A program made the position numbers and the translations under genes. The notes below the pieces were generated by a model. The model was not told where the DNA came from, did no database searches, and saw nothing but the letters and a program-made list of their open reading frames with translations. From contig NZ_JAIMID010000010.1 of NCBI RefSeq assembly GCF_019966535.1, positions 1-64,000 of the forward strand: a DNA stretch of 64,000 nucleotides, in the 5' to 3' direction. The stretch is from Mesobacterium pallidum (GTDB lineage Bacteria > Pseudomonadota > Alphaproteobacteria > Rhodobacterales > Rhodobacteraceae). Below, in pieces: positions 35,694 through 43,898 of the stretch (positions are counted from its first letter, which is position 1; each line of letters begins with the position of its first letter).

Positions 35694-36077
35694 ATGTCAT
35701 TGGAGATACTCATCGTCGCCGGCGCGGCCGAACTGGGCCAGCTTTGGCAAGGGCATCTTAAGCGTCGCGGGGCGGCGGTCGACGTGACCGGCCATGTCGC
35801 TGCAGCTGCGGCGCTGATCGAGCACAAGGGCTACCACGTGGTCATCATCGACATCCAGACGGATGACGGCGAGGTGCTGCCGCTGACAGACCTCATCGGC
35901 TTTCGCTGGCCCGAGACGCGGGTGATCCTGGTCACCCGCGACGGGTTCTTTTCGGACGGGTCGGTCTTTGGCCTTGGCGCCAATGTCCATGCCATGCTGT
36001 CGCCGCACGTGCCGCCGGACGACCTGGTGGCGCTGGTCGAATACCACGGCGGCCAGCCGCCGCCCCGCCCGATCTGA
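35694..36077 (+). CDS. Degenerate response-regulator receiver-domain protein
   Basis: A 127-residue single-domain protein with a CheY-like alternation: SLEILIVAGAAELG, then YHVVIIDIQTDDGE, then TRVILVTRDG. The central Asp in IIDIQ and the Thr in LVTR are kept. The acidic pair normally following strand 1 is lost (VAGAAE) and the conserved Lys near the C-terminus is replaced (AMLSPHVPPDDL). Canonical Mg-dependent phosphorylation is therefore doubtful. No output domain or kinase is adjacent. It ends exactly where the convergent GST gene ends. Confidence 0.6.
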   Translation: MSLEILIVAGAAELGQLWQGHLKRRGAAVDVTGHVAAAAALIEHKGYHVVIIDIQTDDGEVLPLTDLIGFRWPETRVILVTRDGFFSDGSVFGLGANVHAMLSPHVPPDDLVALVEYHGGQPPPRPI

Positions 36078-37052
36078 TCAGCCGCGCCCGTGCGGGCCGG
36101 TCAGGTCCAGCACGGGGCCAATGGGCACGATGCGGTGCGGATTGATGCTTTCGTGGCTGTAGTGGTAGTGCCGCGCGACATGGGCCAGGTTCACCGTGTC
36201 GGCGATCCCCGGCCATTGATACAGCTCGCGCAGGTAGCCCCAGAGGTTCGGGTAATCCACGATCCGCCGCCGGTTGCACTTGAAGTGGCCGTGGTAAGCC
36301 GTATCGAACCGGATCAGCGTCGGGAACAGGCGCCAGTCGGCTTCGGTCAGCTGGTTGCCGGTCAGGTAGCGCGAGGCCGACAGGATCTCTTCGAGCCAGT
36401 CGAGCGACTCGAACAGCGCCGTGACCGCCTCGTCATAAGCCTCCTGCGAGGTGGCGAAGCCGGACTTGTAGACGCCGTTGTTGACCGTGTCGTAGATCCG
36501 GTCGTTCAGCGTGTCGATCTCGCCCCGCAGTTCTTCGGGGTAGTAATCGTCGGTGTTGCCGGTGATCCCGTCGAAGGCCGAGTTGAACATGCGGATGATC
36601 TCGGAGCTCTCGTTCGACACGATGGTGCCCTGCGTCTTGTCCCACAGGATCGGCACCGTCGCCCGGCCCGAGATTTCGGGATCGGCCGCCGTGTAGATGT
36701 CGCGCAGGAAATCCTTGCCCATCAGCCGGTCGCCCGTCGCGCCGGGGAAATCGGTGGCAAAGCTCCAGCCGTCCTCGAGCATGTCCGGGTGCACCACGTC
36801 CACGCTGATGTGGTCCTGAAGCCCCTTGAGCGCGCGGAAGATCAGCGCGCGATGGGCCCAGGGACAGGCATAGCTGACATAGAGATGGTAGCGCCCGCTC
36901 TCGGCCTTGAACCCGCCCGTGCCGCTGGGCCCGGCGCTGCCATCGGCCGTGATCCAGTTTCGGAAGGTCGTCTCGTTGCGGACGAACTTGCCGCCCTTGC
37001 TCATCTTTTCGAGGCTGGCGGTGACCCATTGGCCCTTGTCCAGATGTCCCAT
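36078..37052 (-). CDS. Glutathionyl-hydroquinone reductase-type glutathione S-transferase (Xi class)
   Basis: Cytoplasmic enzyme of 324 residues that removes glutathione from glutathionyl-hydroquinones, yielding hydroquinone and GSSG. The catalytic Cys lies in YVSYACPWAHRALI near residue 63. The thioredoxin-like part contains ATVPILWDKTQGTIVSNESS, and the helical C-domain NQLTEADWRLFPTLIRFD and HYYSH-like HYHYSH. This matches YqjG/PcpF-type proteins in length and motifs. ATG 37052 has AGGAGG at ideal distance. Confidence 0.88.
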   Translation of the reverse strand: MGHLDKGQWVTASLEKMSKGGKFVRNETTFRNWITADGSAGPSGTGGFKAESGRYHLYVSYACPWAHRALIFRALKGLQDHISVDVVHPDMLEDGWSFATDFPGATGDRLMGKDFLRDIYTAADPEISGRATVPILWDKTQGTIVSNESSEIIRMFNSAFDGITGNTDDYYPEELRGEIDTLNDRIYDTVNNGVYKSGFATSQEAYDEAVTALFESLDWLEEILSASRYLTGNQLTEADWRLFPTLIRFDTAYHGHFKCNRRRIVDYPNLWGYLRELYQWPGIADTVNLAHVARHYHYSHESINPHRIVPIGPVLDLTGPHGRG

Positions 37053-37250
37053 GCGTCCTCCTGTCGTTTGCGTCGAACCAGAGGTAACCTGTGCGCCGAT
37101 CCGGGCAACCCGCGCGGGTGTCAGGGTCGCTGTGCAGCAGCGCGCAGGCATCATGCTGCGCGGCAGCATCCCGGTGTCATCGCAGATTTACTTGCTTTTG
37201 AGAAAAACCGCCTCAAACTCAAACACCTGGACGGGCCGGGGGGAATCACG

Positions 37251-37622
37251 ATGTCGACATATGTTTCGAAAGAGGTGCAGGCAGGCATCGACGCCGCGCG
37301 TCGGACCGCCAAGCGGGCGGCCGCCCGGCTGCGCGTGAAGACGGGAACAGACAAGGTCTACCCGATCCTGCGGATCTGGGACACCGGCTTTGCCCTCGAC
37401 GCAGAGGACGCGCCCGAGCTGCGCGGCCTGGTCGATATCTACGACGGCGCGCGCCACCTGCGGCAATGCCTGATCATCGCCTCGGCCGAGGCGGGCGGAG
37501 AGGTCATCTGCGACTTCAAGCGCGCGACCGAAAGCCACGACCAGCCGCCGCGCGACTTTGCCGTCGACCCGGCCGCGCCGGTGGCGCTGATCGGGCGGGA
37601 AAGCTCAGCCCGGCAGCTGTAG
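37251..37622 (+). CDS. Conserved hypothetical protein, 123 residues
   Basis: The protein starts MSTYVSKEVQAGIDAARRTA, a basic, probably helical N-terminus rich in Arg/Ala, followed by a mixed domain (VYPILRIWDTGFALDAEDAP, LRGLVDIYDGARHLRQCLII). No signal peptide, membrane segment or catalytic motif is visible. I do not recognise a characterised family. It reads into the 3' end of the opposite-strand thioesterase gene by 18 bases. The start is preceded by GGGGGGAA at suitable spacing. Confidence 0.65.
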   Translation: MSTYVSKEVQAGIDAARRTAKRAAARLRVKTGTDKVYPILRIWDTGFALDAEDAPELRGLVDIYDGARHLRQCLIIASAEAGGEVICDFKRATESHDQPPRDFAVDPAAPVALIGRESSARQL

Positions 37623-38042
37623 GCTGGCCAGTCTGGCACGGAACGCATCGGCAAGGGCACAGGGCCGGCCGTCGGGGTCCGTCTGGACCTGCGCAAAGAA
37701 CCCTTCGGCAAAGGCCGTGTCTTCGTCGTTGCGATAGAGCCCCAGCTCGTAGCGCCAGGAGCTGCGACCGATGTGACCGACGCGCAGCCCGACATGGATG
37801 GTGTCGGGATAGCGCGCCTCGGCATGGTAGATGCAGCCGCTTTCCACCACCACGTCCTTGGCCGTCGCCCCGGCATCGTCGAAGACGCCCCAGCCGACAT
37901 GCAGCCGCGCCACCGCCGTGTCGAAGAGGCCATAATGCACGGTGTTGTTGAGGTGCCCGTACTGGTCGTTGTCGGCCCAGCGGGTTTCGAGCGTGGTGAA
38001 CCACGCGTAGCTTGTGCGCGGCGACGGGGCGGGACGGGCCAT
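37605..38042 (-). CDS. Hotdog-fold acyl-CoA thioesterase (4-hydroxybenzoyl-CoA thioesterase/YbgC-like)
   Basis: A 145-residue single hotdog domain. The catalytic segment TRWADNDQYGHLNNTVHYGLFD contains the Asp (WADND) and the HLNN helix start seen in this family. The later GLRVGHIGRSSWRYELGLY gives the central strands. It hydrolyses an acyl-CoA to the acid and CoA; the acyl chain is unknown. It lies three bases upstream of the TIGR02186 gene on the same strand, so it may be read with it. Confidence 0.85.
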   Translation of the reverse strand: MARPAPSPRTSYAWFTTLETRWADNDQYGHLNNTVHYGLFDTAVARLHVGWGVFDDAGATAKDVVVESGCIYHAEARYPDTIHVGLRVGHIGRSSWRYELGLYRNDEDTAFAEGFFAQVQTDPDGRPCALADAFRARLASLQLPG

Positions 38043-38045
38043 GGG

Positions 38046-38813
38046 TCAGTTCCTTTGCAGCAGACGGAACGCGGCTGAAGCAGCCCAGCCCGCGATCACC
38101 GCGATGGCCAGCGACATCAGCCCGTAGATCAGCGGTTGCTGACGCGACAGGTTGAAGAGGAACCGCTCCAGCCCGACCTTCCGGACGGTGATGCTTTTCT
38201 GGAAATACGAGATCACCTTGCCCTCGCGCACGAGGAAGATGCGCGTGCGGTAGCGGCCTTCGGTCAGGTTGGCGGGCAGGGCGATCTCGGTCTGGAACAG
38301 GGTGTCCTGATCGACGGTCACGGCCCCCTCGAGGTGCTGGTAGAGGTCTTCTTCGGTGCGGATGCGGATCAGCGCCTCGACAAAGGCGGCGGTGTCGGCG
38401 GTCTCCGTCTCTCCGTCTGCCGCGCGGATCGCGCGCGGGACCGAGATGTCGTAGCGCCGGTCCTGGAAAGGCAGCAGCACCTCGTCCAGCGGTCCGGTGG
38501 TGGCGACGGCGTAGAAGCTGGGCGCGCTGCGGATGTTCAGCGCCGCATCGTTGACCCAGATGCCGAACTTGCGGTCCTTGCGGCGGACGGTCAGCGGGGT
38601 CGAGGGCCCCTCGATCGCGACGATCACGTCGATCGGCACCTCGGGGATCGGCGTCTCGCGCCGGATCGCGCCGAAGATCAGGATGTTCGAGCCGTCGAAG
38701 GCGGTCGTGATCGCGACCTCGTCCTGGCTGAGGCCCATCACGACCTCTTCCTGTGCCGTGGCGGGCCCGGCCAGCAGCAGGAGCGCCGCGAATATGCGCG
38801 CGGCCCGGATCAT
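38046..38813 (-). CDS. TIGR02186 family membrane-anchored periplasmic protein, partner of a TauE-type exporter
   Basis: A 255-residue protein with a signal peptide (RAARIFAALLLLAGPATA), a long extracytoplasmic domain starting QEEVVMGLSQDEVAITTAFD, and a C-terminal membrane helix (PLIYGLMSLAIAVIAGWAA). TIGR02186 genes are commonly linked to TauE/SafE exporters. Here the start overlaps the TauE-like gene's stop as ATGA, which implies translational coupling. The function is not established; a role in sulfite or sulfoacetate handling is the family-based suggestion. Confidence 0.8.
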   Translation of the reverse strand: MIRAARIFAALLLLAGPATAQEEVVMGLSQDEVAITTAFDGSNILIFGAIRRETPIPEVPIDVIVAIEGPSTPLTVRRKDRKFGIWVNDAALNIRSAPSFYAVATTGPLDEVLLPFQDRRYDISVPRAIRAADGETETADTAAFVEALIRIRTEEDLYQHLEGAVTVDQDTLFQTEIALPANLTEGRYRTRIFLVREGKVISYFQKSITVRKVGLERFLFNLSRQQPLIYGLMSLAIAVIAGWAASAAFRLLQRN

Positions 38814-39742
38814 GGCAGACGCATCTCGGTGATCGAGTAGGGCTCGGACGGGGTCAGCGTCAGGTCGAGCGCGATCTTGAAACAGACGGCGAGCACCAGC
38901 AGCGCCAGCAGCACGCGCAGCTGCTCGGCCCGCAGGTACATGCCAAGCCGCGTGCCCAGCTGCGCGCCGATCACGCCGCCCAGGATCAGCAGCACCGCCA
39001 GCACCGTATCGACGGTCTGGCTGCTGACCGCGTGCATGACCGTGGTCATGCCGGCCACCAGCGTGATCTGGAACAGCGAAGTGCCGACCACCACCTTGGT
39101 GGGCATGTGCAGGATGTAGATCATCGCCGGCACCATGATGAAGCCGCCGCCGACCCCCATCACCGCCGACAGGATCCCGACGAAAAAGCCGACCAGCAGC
39201 GGCGGGATGACCGAGATGTAAAGGCCCGAGACCCGGAAGCGCACGCGCAGTGGCATGGTGTGCACCCATCCGTGCCGCTTGCGCGGCTTGCGGCGGGTGC
39301 CGGCCTTGGCATGGCGGATGGCGTTGACGCTTTCGATGAACATCAGCGCGCCGATTACGCCAAGGAACAGCACGTAGCACAGCTGCACCAGCAGGTCGAC
39401 CTGGCCCAGCTGCTTGAGCATGTTGAAGATGTAGACCCCCAGCGCCGCCCCGGCGAGGCCACCGGCCTGCAGCGTGACGCCCATGCGCAGGTCCACGTTG
39501 CGGCGTTTCAGGTGCGCAAAAAGCGCCGAGACCGAAGAGGCGACGATCTGGTTGGCCGAGGTCGCCACCGCCACCGCCGGCGGGATGCCGACGAAGAACA
39601 GCAGCGGGGTGATCAGAAACCCTCCGCCCACGCCGAACATGCCCGACAGCACCCCGACCATGCCCCCGAGGCCCAGCAGCAGGAACAGGTTGACCGACAC
39701 TTCGGCGACGGGGAGGTAGATGTGCATGTCCGATTGGTGCAT
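38810..39742 (-). CDS. TauE/SafE-family sulfite/organosulfonate exporter
   Basis: Inner-membrane transporter of 310 residues with about eight helices. The duplicated family motif appears as GVLSGMFGVGGGFLITPLLF near residue 35 and GILSAVMGVGGGFIMVPAMI near residue 190. A basic cytoplasmic loop (GTRRKPRKRHGW) separates the halves. Export of sulfite or a related anion is typical. The start is uncertain: ATG 39742 and ATG 39727 both lack a clear Shine-Dalgarno. Coupled to the TIGR02186 gene downstream. Confidence 0.85.
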   Translation of the reverse strand: MHQSDMHIYLPVAEVSVNLFLLLGLGGMVGVLSGMFGVGGGFLITPLLFFVGIPPAVAVATSANQIVASSVSALFAHLKRRNVDLRMGVTLQAGGLAGAALGVYIFNMLKQLGQVDLLVQLCYVLFLGVIGALMFIESVNAIRHAKAGTRRKPRKRHGWVHTMPLRVRFRVSGLYISVIPPLLVGFFVGILSAVMGVGGGFIMVPAMIYILHMPTKVVVGTSLFQITLVAGMTTVMHAVSSQTVDTVLAVLLILGGVIGAQLGTRLGMYLRAEQLRVLLALLVLAVCFKIALDLTLTPSEPYSITEMRLP

Positions 39743-40080
39743 CCGGGCAGGGGAAATGTCCAGACGGTTGGAGCGGGGGAGGGGCGGGAAATCCTTGCGA
39801 TTGAAGGCTGGTGTGCCGCATTCGCGTCGGCGTCGGTTTGTCCTTGTACGGACTCAAGGCCGCAAGGCCGCCGCACATCGCCGGGCCGCCCCCCGGGCAG
39901 GGCGATTTGGTGGGGCTTGGCGCACCCTTCAAACGTCCTACGGACTTGGCCGGGATAAAGTGCCCCCCACGACCGTCGGATCGCCATACCGCGGCCCGAC
40001 GATGCGCGGCTTGGAGCTTACGGCAGATGCTCGGCCAATTCGGATCGCGAGGCCGGATGCATTATTCTTGTTGAGTAGAT
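39743..40080. other. Intergenic region, no gene seen
   Basis: About 340 bases upstream of the TauE gene and beyond the phosphorylase terminator. Short open frames here have no good start signals or recognisable motifs. Several short GC-rich inverted runs occur (for example around 39860-39905), but no complete tRNA or known structured RNA is evident. Confidence 0.35.
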
Positions 40081-40121
40081 ACCAAAACAACAAAGGCTGC
40101 GAGCCTCAAGGCGCGCAGCCT
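40081..40121 (-). terminator. Rho-independent terminator of the nucleoside-uptake/phosphorylase operon
   Basis: AGGCTGCG (40094-40101) pairs with CGCAGCCT (40114-40121), with an inner GCCT/AGGC pair. On the minus strand the hairpin is followed by TTTGTTGTTTTGG. It lies 57 bases after the phosphorylase stop. Confidence 0.8.
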
Positions 40122-40177
40122 CTTCGATCACGCGAGTCCCGGTCGCGGGCACTCTCACCAGATGAGGCGATCCCGCC

Positions 40178-40978
40178 TTACCCCTTGAGCCAGCTCCGCA
40201 GGATCTTCTCCAGCTTGGCGGCACCCAGCGGCGCCATCGCCTTGGTGTGCTCGTGGCTGATCGCCTCGTCGCTGAGTCCGGCCGCCATGTTGGTGATGGT
40301 CGACACCGCCGCCACCTTCAGCCCCAGGAACCGCGCCAGGATGACCTCGGGCACGGTCGACATGCCCACCGCGTCGGACCCGAGAATGCGGATCGCGCGG
40401 ATCTCGGCCGGGGTCTCGAACGACGGGCCGGAGTACCAGGCATAGACGCCCTCGTGCAGCGCGATGCCCAAGGCTTCGGCGGCGGCCTTGAGACCGGCCC
40501 GCATCTCGGGGTCATGCGCGTCGCCCATGGGGACAAAGCGGGCATCGGTCGGCTCTCCGATCAGGGGGTTGAGACCGGAGAAGTTGATGTGGTCCGACAG
40601 CAGCATCAGCTCGCCCGGCGGCATGTCGGCGCGCAAGCTGCCGGCTGCGTTGGTCAGCAGCAGCTGGCGGCCTCCCAGCGCCTTCAGCACCTCGAGCGGC
40701 AGGCGCATGGCATCGCCGCGCCCCGACTCGTAGTAATGCGCCCGGCCGCCGAAGACCGCCACGCGGCGTCCCTCGAGATCGCCGATCACCAGCTTGGGAT
40801 TGTGCCCCGAGACGCCCGCATGGGGAAAGCCCGGCAGGTCGTCATAGGGGATCGCCACGCCGTCCACTGCCTCGGCCAGGTGGCCGAGGCCGGAGCCCAG
40901 CACCAGCCCGATCTCGACCGGGGCATCGCCCGCACGGGTGCGGATCAGGGCGGCAAGGTCCTCAGCGTTCCTTGACAT
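40178..40978 (-). CDS. Purine nucleoside phosphorylase (family 2, PunA/XapA-like)
   Basis: Cytoplasmic enzyme of 266 residues that splits purine nucleosides with phosphate into base and ribose-1-phosphate. Family 2 motifs are LGSGLGHLAEAV (phosphate loop), GFPHAGVSGHNPKL, FGGRAHYYE, LLLTNAAGSLR, the base-binding YAWYSGPSFETPAEIRAI and GMSTVPEVILAR, and VSTITNMAAGL. ATG 40978 has GGAGGAG upstream and overlaps the permease gene's end by 17 bases. Its place at the end of the BMP-type nucleoside importer operon fits salvage of imported nucleosides. Confidence 0.93.
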   Translation of the reverse strand: MSRNAEDLAALIRTRAGDAPVEIGLVLGSGLGHLAEAVDGVAIPYDDLPGFPHAGVSGHNPKLVIGDLEGRRVAVFGGRAHYYESGRGDAMRLPLEVLKALGGRQLLLTNAAGSLRADMPPGELMLLSDHINFSGLNPLIGEPTDARFVPMGDAHDPEMRAGLKAAAEALGIALHEGVYAWYSGPSFETPAEIRAIRILGSDAVGMSTVPEVILARFLGLKVAAVSTITNMAAGLSDEAISHEHTKAMAPLGAAKLEKILRSWLKG

Positions 40979-41927
40979 AGGGTTCTCCTCCGGCACGGGG
41001 CGGGATGGCCTTGCCGACGAAACCGGCCAGGATCACGACGGTCAGGATGTAGGGCAGGGCCTGCACGAACTGGACGGGCAGGGTAAAGCCCAGCAGCTCG
41101 ATGTTCTGGAACCGCGTCTCGATGGCAAAGAGGAAGCCGAAGAGCAGGCAGGCATAAAGCGCGTACCACGGCCGCCACTTGGCAAAGATCAGCGCGGCCA
41201 GCGCGATGAAGCCCCGGTTGGCGGTCATGTCCTTGGTGAAGTTCGCCTGCAACCCGGTCGCGAGATACGCGCCGGCGATGCCGCAGAGCACGCCGCAGAT
41301 GATGACGGCGGCATAGCGCAGGCGGATCACCGAGACGCCGGCGGTATCCACCGATTCCGGGTTCTCGCCCACCGCCCGCAGGCGCAGGCCAAAGCGGGTG
41401 CGGAAGAGGTCCCACCAGGTCAGCGGTACCATGGCAAAAGCGATGTAGACCAGGATCGAATGGCCCGAGATCAGCTCGGCATAGATCGGGCCCAGGAAGG
41501 GCACGCCCGCCAGCGCATCGGCAAAGGGCAGGGTGATCGGCTCGAACCGGCCGCCGGACATCAGGCTGGGGGTCCGGCCACCCTGGGCGAACCAGTCCTG
41601 CGCGATCAGCACCGTCATGCCAGCAGCCAGGAAGTTGATCGCCACGCCGGAAATCAGCTGGTTGCCGCGGAAGTTGATCGAGGCGACGCCGTGGATCAGT
41701 GACAGCACCATCGAGGCGGCGATCCCGGCGCCAAGGCCCATCCAGGCCGACCCGGTCATGTAGGCGACGGCGGCGGAAAAGAAGGCGGCGGCGAGCATCT
41801 TGCCCTCGAGCCCGATGTCGAAGATGCCCGAGCGTTCGGAATAAAGCCCGGCCAGGCAGGCCAGCAGCAGCGGCGTGGCCGAGCGGATGGTGCTGTCGAG
41901 CAGCTGGATGATCGTCAGGAAATCCAT
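40962..41927 (-). CDS. Nucleoside ABC transporter permease (NupQ/BmpD type)
   Basis: Inner-membrane permease of 321 residues, BPD_transp_2 family. Features are TPLLLACLAGLYSERSGIFDIGLEGKML near the start (the ERSG-x-x-[DN]IG-x-EG motif of BMP-linked permeases) and GENPESVDTAGVSVIRLRY near residue 200. It is the second permease of the importer and lies one base from the upstream permease stop. The phosphorylase gene overlaps its 3' end. Confidence 0.88.
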   Translation of the reverse strand: MDFLTIIQLLDSTIRSATPLLLACLAGLYSERSGIFDIGLEGKMLAAAFFSAAVAYMTGSAWMGLGAGIAASMVLSLIHGVASINFRGNQLISGVAINFLAAGMTVLIAQDWFAQGGRTPSLMSGGRFEPITLPFADALAGVPFLGPIYAELISGHSILVYIAFAMVPLTWWDLFRTRFGLRLRAVGENPESVDTAGVSVIRLRYAAVIICGVLCGIAGAYLATGLQANFTKDMTANRGFIALAALIFAKWRPWYALYACLLFGFLFAIETRFQNIELLGFTLPVQFVQALPYILTVVILAGFVGKAIPPRAGGEPYVKER

Positions 41928-41928
41928 C

Positions 41929-43023
41929 TCAGGCGTCCCCTTTCCGCATCGCCAGGAACAGCTTTTCCAGCGGCATCCGCACCATGTTGTCGAGCGCCCC
42001 GGTGAAGAGGATCACCAGCGCCTGGATCACCACGATCAGCTCGCGCGGGATGCCCGACCAGAAGGCCAGCTCGGCCCCGCCCTGGTAGAGAAAGCCGAAA
42101 AGCAGCGCGGCCAGGAAGATCCCGAACGGGTGGTTGCGCCCCATCAGCGCCACGGCGATGCCGATGAAGCCGGCCCCTTCGGAGGCGTTCAGCACCAGCC
42201 GCTCCGCCTCGCCCTGGGTGGAGTTGATCGCCATCATCCCCGCCAGCGCGCCCGAGATGAGCATGGCGATGATGGTGATGCGCACCGGGTTGATCCCGGC
42301 GTACTTGGCCGCGCTTTCCGAATGGCCGAAGGCGCGGATCTCGTAGCCCAGCCGAGTGCGCCAAAGCAGCGCCCAGACCGCGCAACAGGCGGCCACGGCG
42401 ATGAAGAACGAGATATTGGCGGGCGAGCCGCGGAACATCACGGTCTCGGCGGTCGAGAACATCTCCTGGAAGCTCGGCAGATGCGTGGCTTCGGGGAATT
42501 TCGCCGTTGCCGGGTCCATCGCGCCCGTGGGGCGGAGCACGTTGACGAGCACGTAGTTCAGCAGCGAGGCGGCGATGAAGTTGAACATGATCGTGGTGAT
42601 CACGATGTGGCTGCCGCGCTTGGCCGTCAGGTAGGCGGGCACGAAGGCCCAGGCCGCACCGAAGAGGGCCGCCGCAAGTCCGGACCCCAGCAGCGCCAGC
42701 GACCAGTGCGGCCAGGGGATATACAGGCAGGCCAGCGCGACGCCCAGGCCCCCCAGGGCCACCTGCCCCTCGCCACCGATGTTGAACAGGCGCGCATGGA
42801 AGGCGACGGCGACACAAAGCCCGGTGAACATGAAGTTCGTGGCGTAATAAAGCGTGTAGCCCCAGCCCGAGGACTGCATGAGCGCGCCCTGCACCATCTG
42901 CTGGAAGGCGTCGATCGGGTTTTCCCCGATCCCGAGGATGACCAGCGACGACAAGAGCGCCGCGAGGATCAGTGAAATCAGCGGAACGAGGATCGCATCC
43001 GCCCAGGCCGGCATCTTATCCAT
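41929..43023 (-). CDS. Nucleoside ABC transporter permease (NupP/BmpC type)
   Basis: Inner-membrane permease of 364 residues. The family segment FHARLFNIGGEGQVALGGLG lies near residue 80, and FGHSESAAKYAGINPVRITI and ASEGAGFIGIAVALMGRNHP lie in the second half. ATG 43023 has AGGAGG at good spacing. The first 18 bases around its start (CGGCATCTTATCCATGCT on the plus strand, 43009-43026) are repeated exactly at 43881-43898, flanking the VasI-like cassette that separates this gene from its ATPase. Confidence 0.88.
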   Translation of the reverse strand: MDKMPAWADAILVPLISLILAALLSSLVILGIGENPIDAFQQMVQGALMQSSGWGYTLYYATNFMFTGLCVAVAFHARLFNIGGEGQVALGGLGVALACLYIPWPHWSLALLGSGLAAALFGAAWAFVPAYLTAKRGSHIVITTIMFNFIAASLLNYVLVNVLRPTGAMDPATAKFPEATHLPSFQEMFSTAETVMFRGSPANISFFIAVAACCAVWALLWRTRLGYEIRAFGHSESAAKYAGINPVRITIIAMLISGALAGMMAINSTQGEAERLVLNASEGAGFIGIAVALMGRNHPFGIFLAALLFGFLYQGGAELAFWSGIPRELIVVIQALVILFTGALDNMVRMPLEKLFLAMRKGDA

Positions 43024-43026
43024 GCT
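43009..43026. repeat. 18-bp direct repeat, right copy (start of the NupP-type permease gene)
   Basis: CGGCATCTTATCCATGCT, identical to 43881-43898. It covers codons 1-5 (MDKMP) of the permease gene. Together the two copies bound an 872-base period holding the VasI-like gene. Confidence 0.9.
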
Positions 43027-43065
43027 TCCGTCCTCCTGCTTGGTGTGCAGAAAATGCGCTGACGC

Positions 43066-43895
43066 TTACCAGTGACATGCTTGCCTCAAGGGTTTGATCG
43101 CTTCTTCCAGCCCACTAATATTGAAAGCAAATTCTTGCGGGCTCTCGCTGTGAGGAGTCAGGCGCACGGCAAGTGTCTCGCTGTCGAACATTGACTTAAT
43201 CACCGGTATGGAGCGTCCGCCGTTCCATAGACCAAGAGCTTGGTTGTCTGTCGACACGTTCATGCTTTGTGTCCGGGTCTGGTGCTGATCAACCCTGAGG
43301 TCCACGCGTCCATGTCCCTGAATGTCCGAAAGAAAAAAGCCGCCAGCAACGATAAAAAGTACGGTTGTATTCTCTTTGCATCGAATGTGCAGGGAGGCCC
43401 GTTTAGCATTGCCGAACCGGTCAAAGTTCGGCTCGATGCCTCAAGATTCAAGTACACGGATGTCGTGTCGTCGAACGCTGACGTGTCCGTGGATACTCTC
43501 CATTCACCTGTATCGAGCACCTGCGGCGCGTCATCTTGAGGCTCTTCGAAGACAAGTGGTGTCTCCACTTCCAGCTGCAAGGTTGAGACGCATCGACCGA
43601 TTTCGGAAGCCAGTAGATTCTCTTCCTTGGCGATATCAAGGACGGAATTGGACGGCGTGAAGCGAACATCGTAGCCGTCCACCTCAGCGGAGATGATCCG
43701 GCCGGATCCGGACCCTTCGAGAAACCCGACCGGTGGGCGCGAGCCGAGCCGAAGCGTGGGGTCACTTTGTTCCGGGTAATGCAGGACGAGACTGGGTAAC
43801 GCTTCAAAGCTACAAACGTAGTAGTTCTCGGATGCAAAGGCGGGTCCGCCGAAGGCGATCCCGGCGAGCATCGCCATGATCGGCATCTTATCCAT
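43066..43895 (-). pseudogene. Frameshifted VasI/TagO-like secreted protein gene inserted in the nucleoside operon
   Basis: Two overlapping frames form one protein of about 275 residues. Frame 1 (from ATG 43895) has a signal peptide, then QVLDTGEWRVSTDTSAFDDT and TSVYLNLEA to base 43437. The match then continues in another frame: IEPNFDRFGNAKRASLHIRC, KENTTVLF, later STDNQALGLWNGGRSIPVIK and FNISGLEEAIKPLRQACHW, ending at TGA 43066-43068. The pattern (VYLSL-type strand, RC-x-x-N-T-T, LW-x-GG-x-[SA]IP, [IL]-x-GL-x-[ED]AI-x-PLR-x-ACxW) is that of the VasI/TagO family first linked to type VI secretion. One lost base near 43437-43440 explains the shift. A sequencing error is possible. The gene is visibly richer in A/T than its neighbours, and no other T6SS gene is near. 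Confidence 0.72.
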
Positions 43896-43898
43896 GCT
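43881..43898. repeat. 18-bp direct repeat, left copy (end of the ATPase gene/start of the VasI-like gene)
   Basis: CGGCATCTTATCCATGCT, identical to 43009-43026. On the minus strand it supplies the last codons and TAA stop of the ATPase gene and, in another frame, the ATG and MDKMP start of the VasI-like gene. Confidence 0.9.

Noticed and set aside
36090..37250. Upstream extension of the 123-residue protein's frame
   Set aside because: It runs antisense to the GST gene and has no recognisable content; ATG 37251 with a purine-rich Shine-Dalgarno is the better start.
39743..40080. Possible structured RNA or tRNA in the gap upstream of the TauE gene
   Set aside because: Short inverted runs exist, but no complete cloverleaf, anticodon arm or known riboswitch core could be traced.
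43066..43305. A separate small gene of 79 residues
   Set aside because: Its sequence continues upstream in the same frame to 43440 as the C-terminal half of the VasI-like protein, so it is part of the frameshifted gene.
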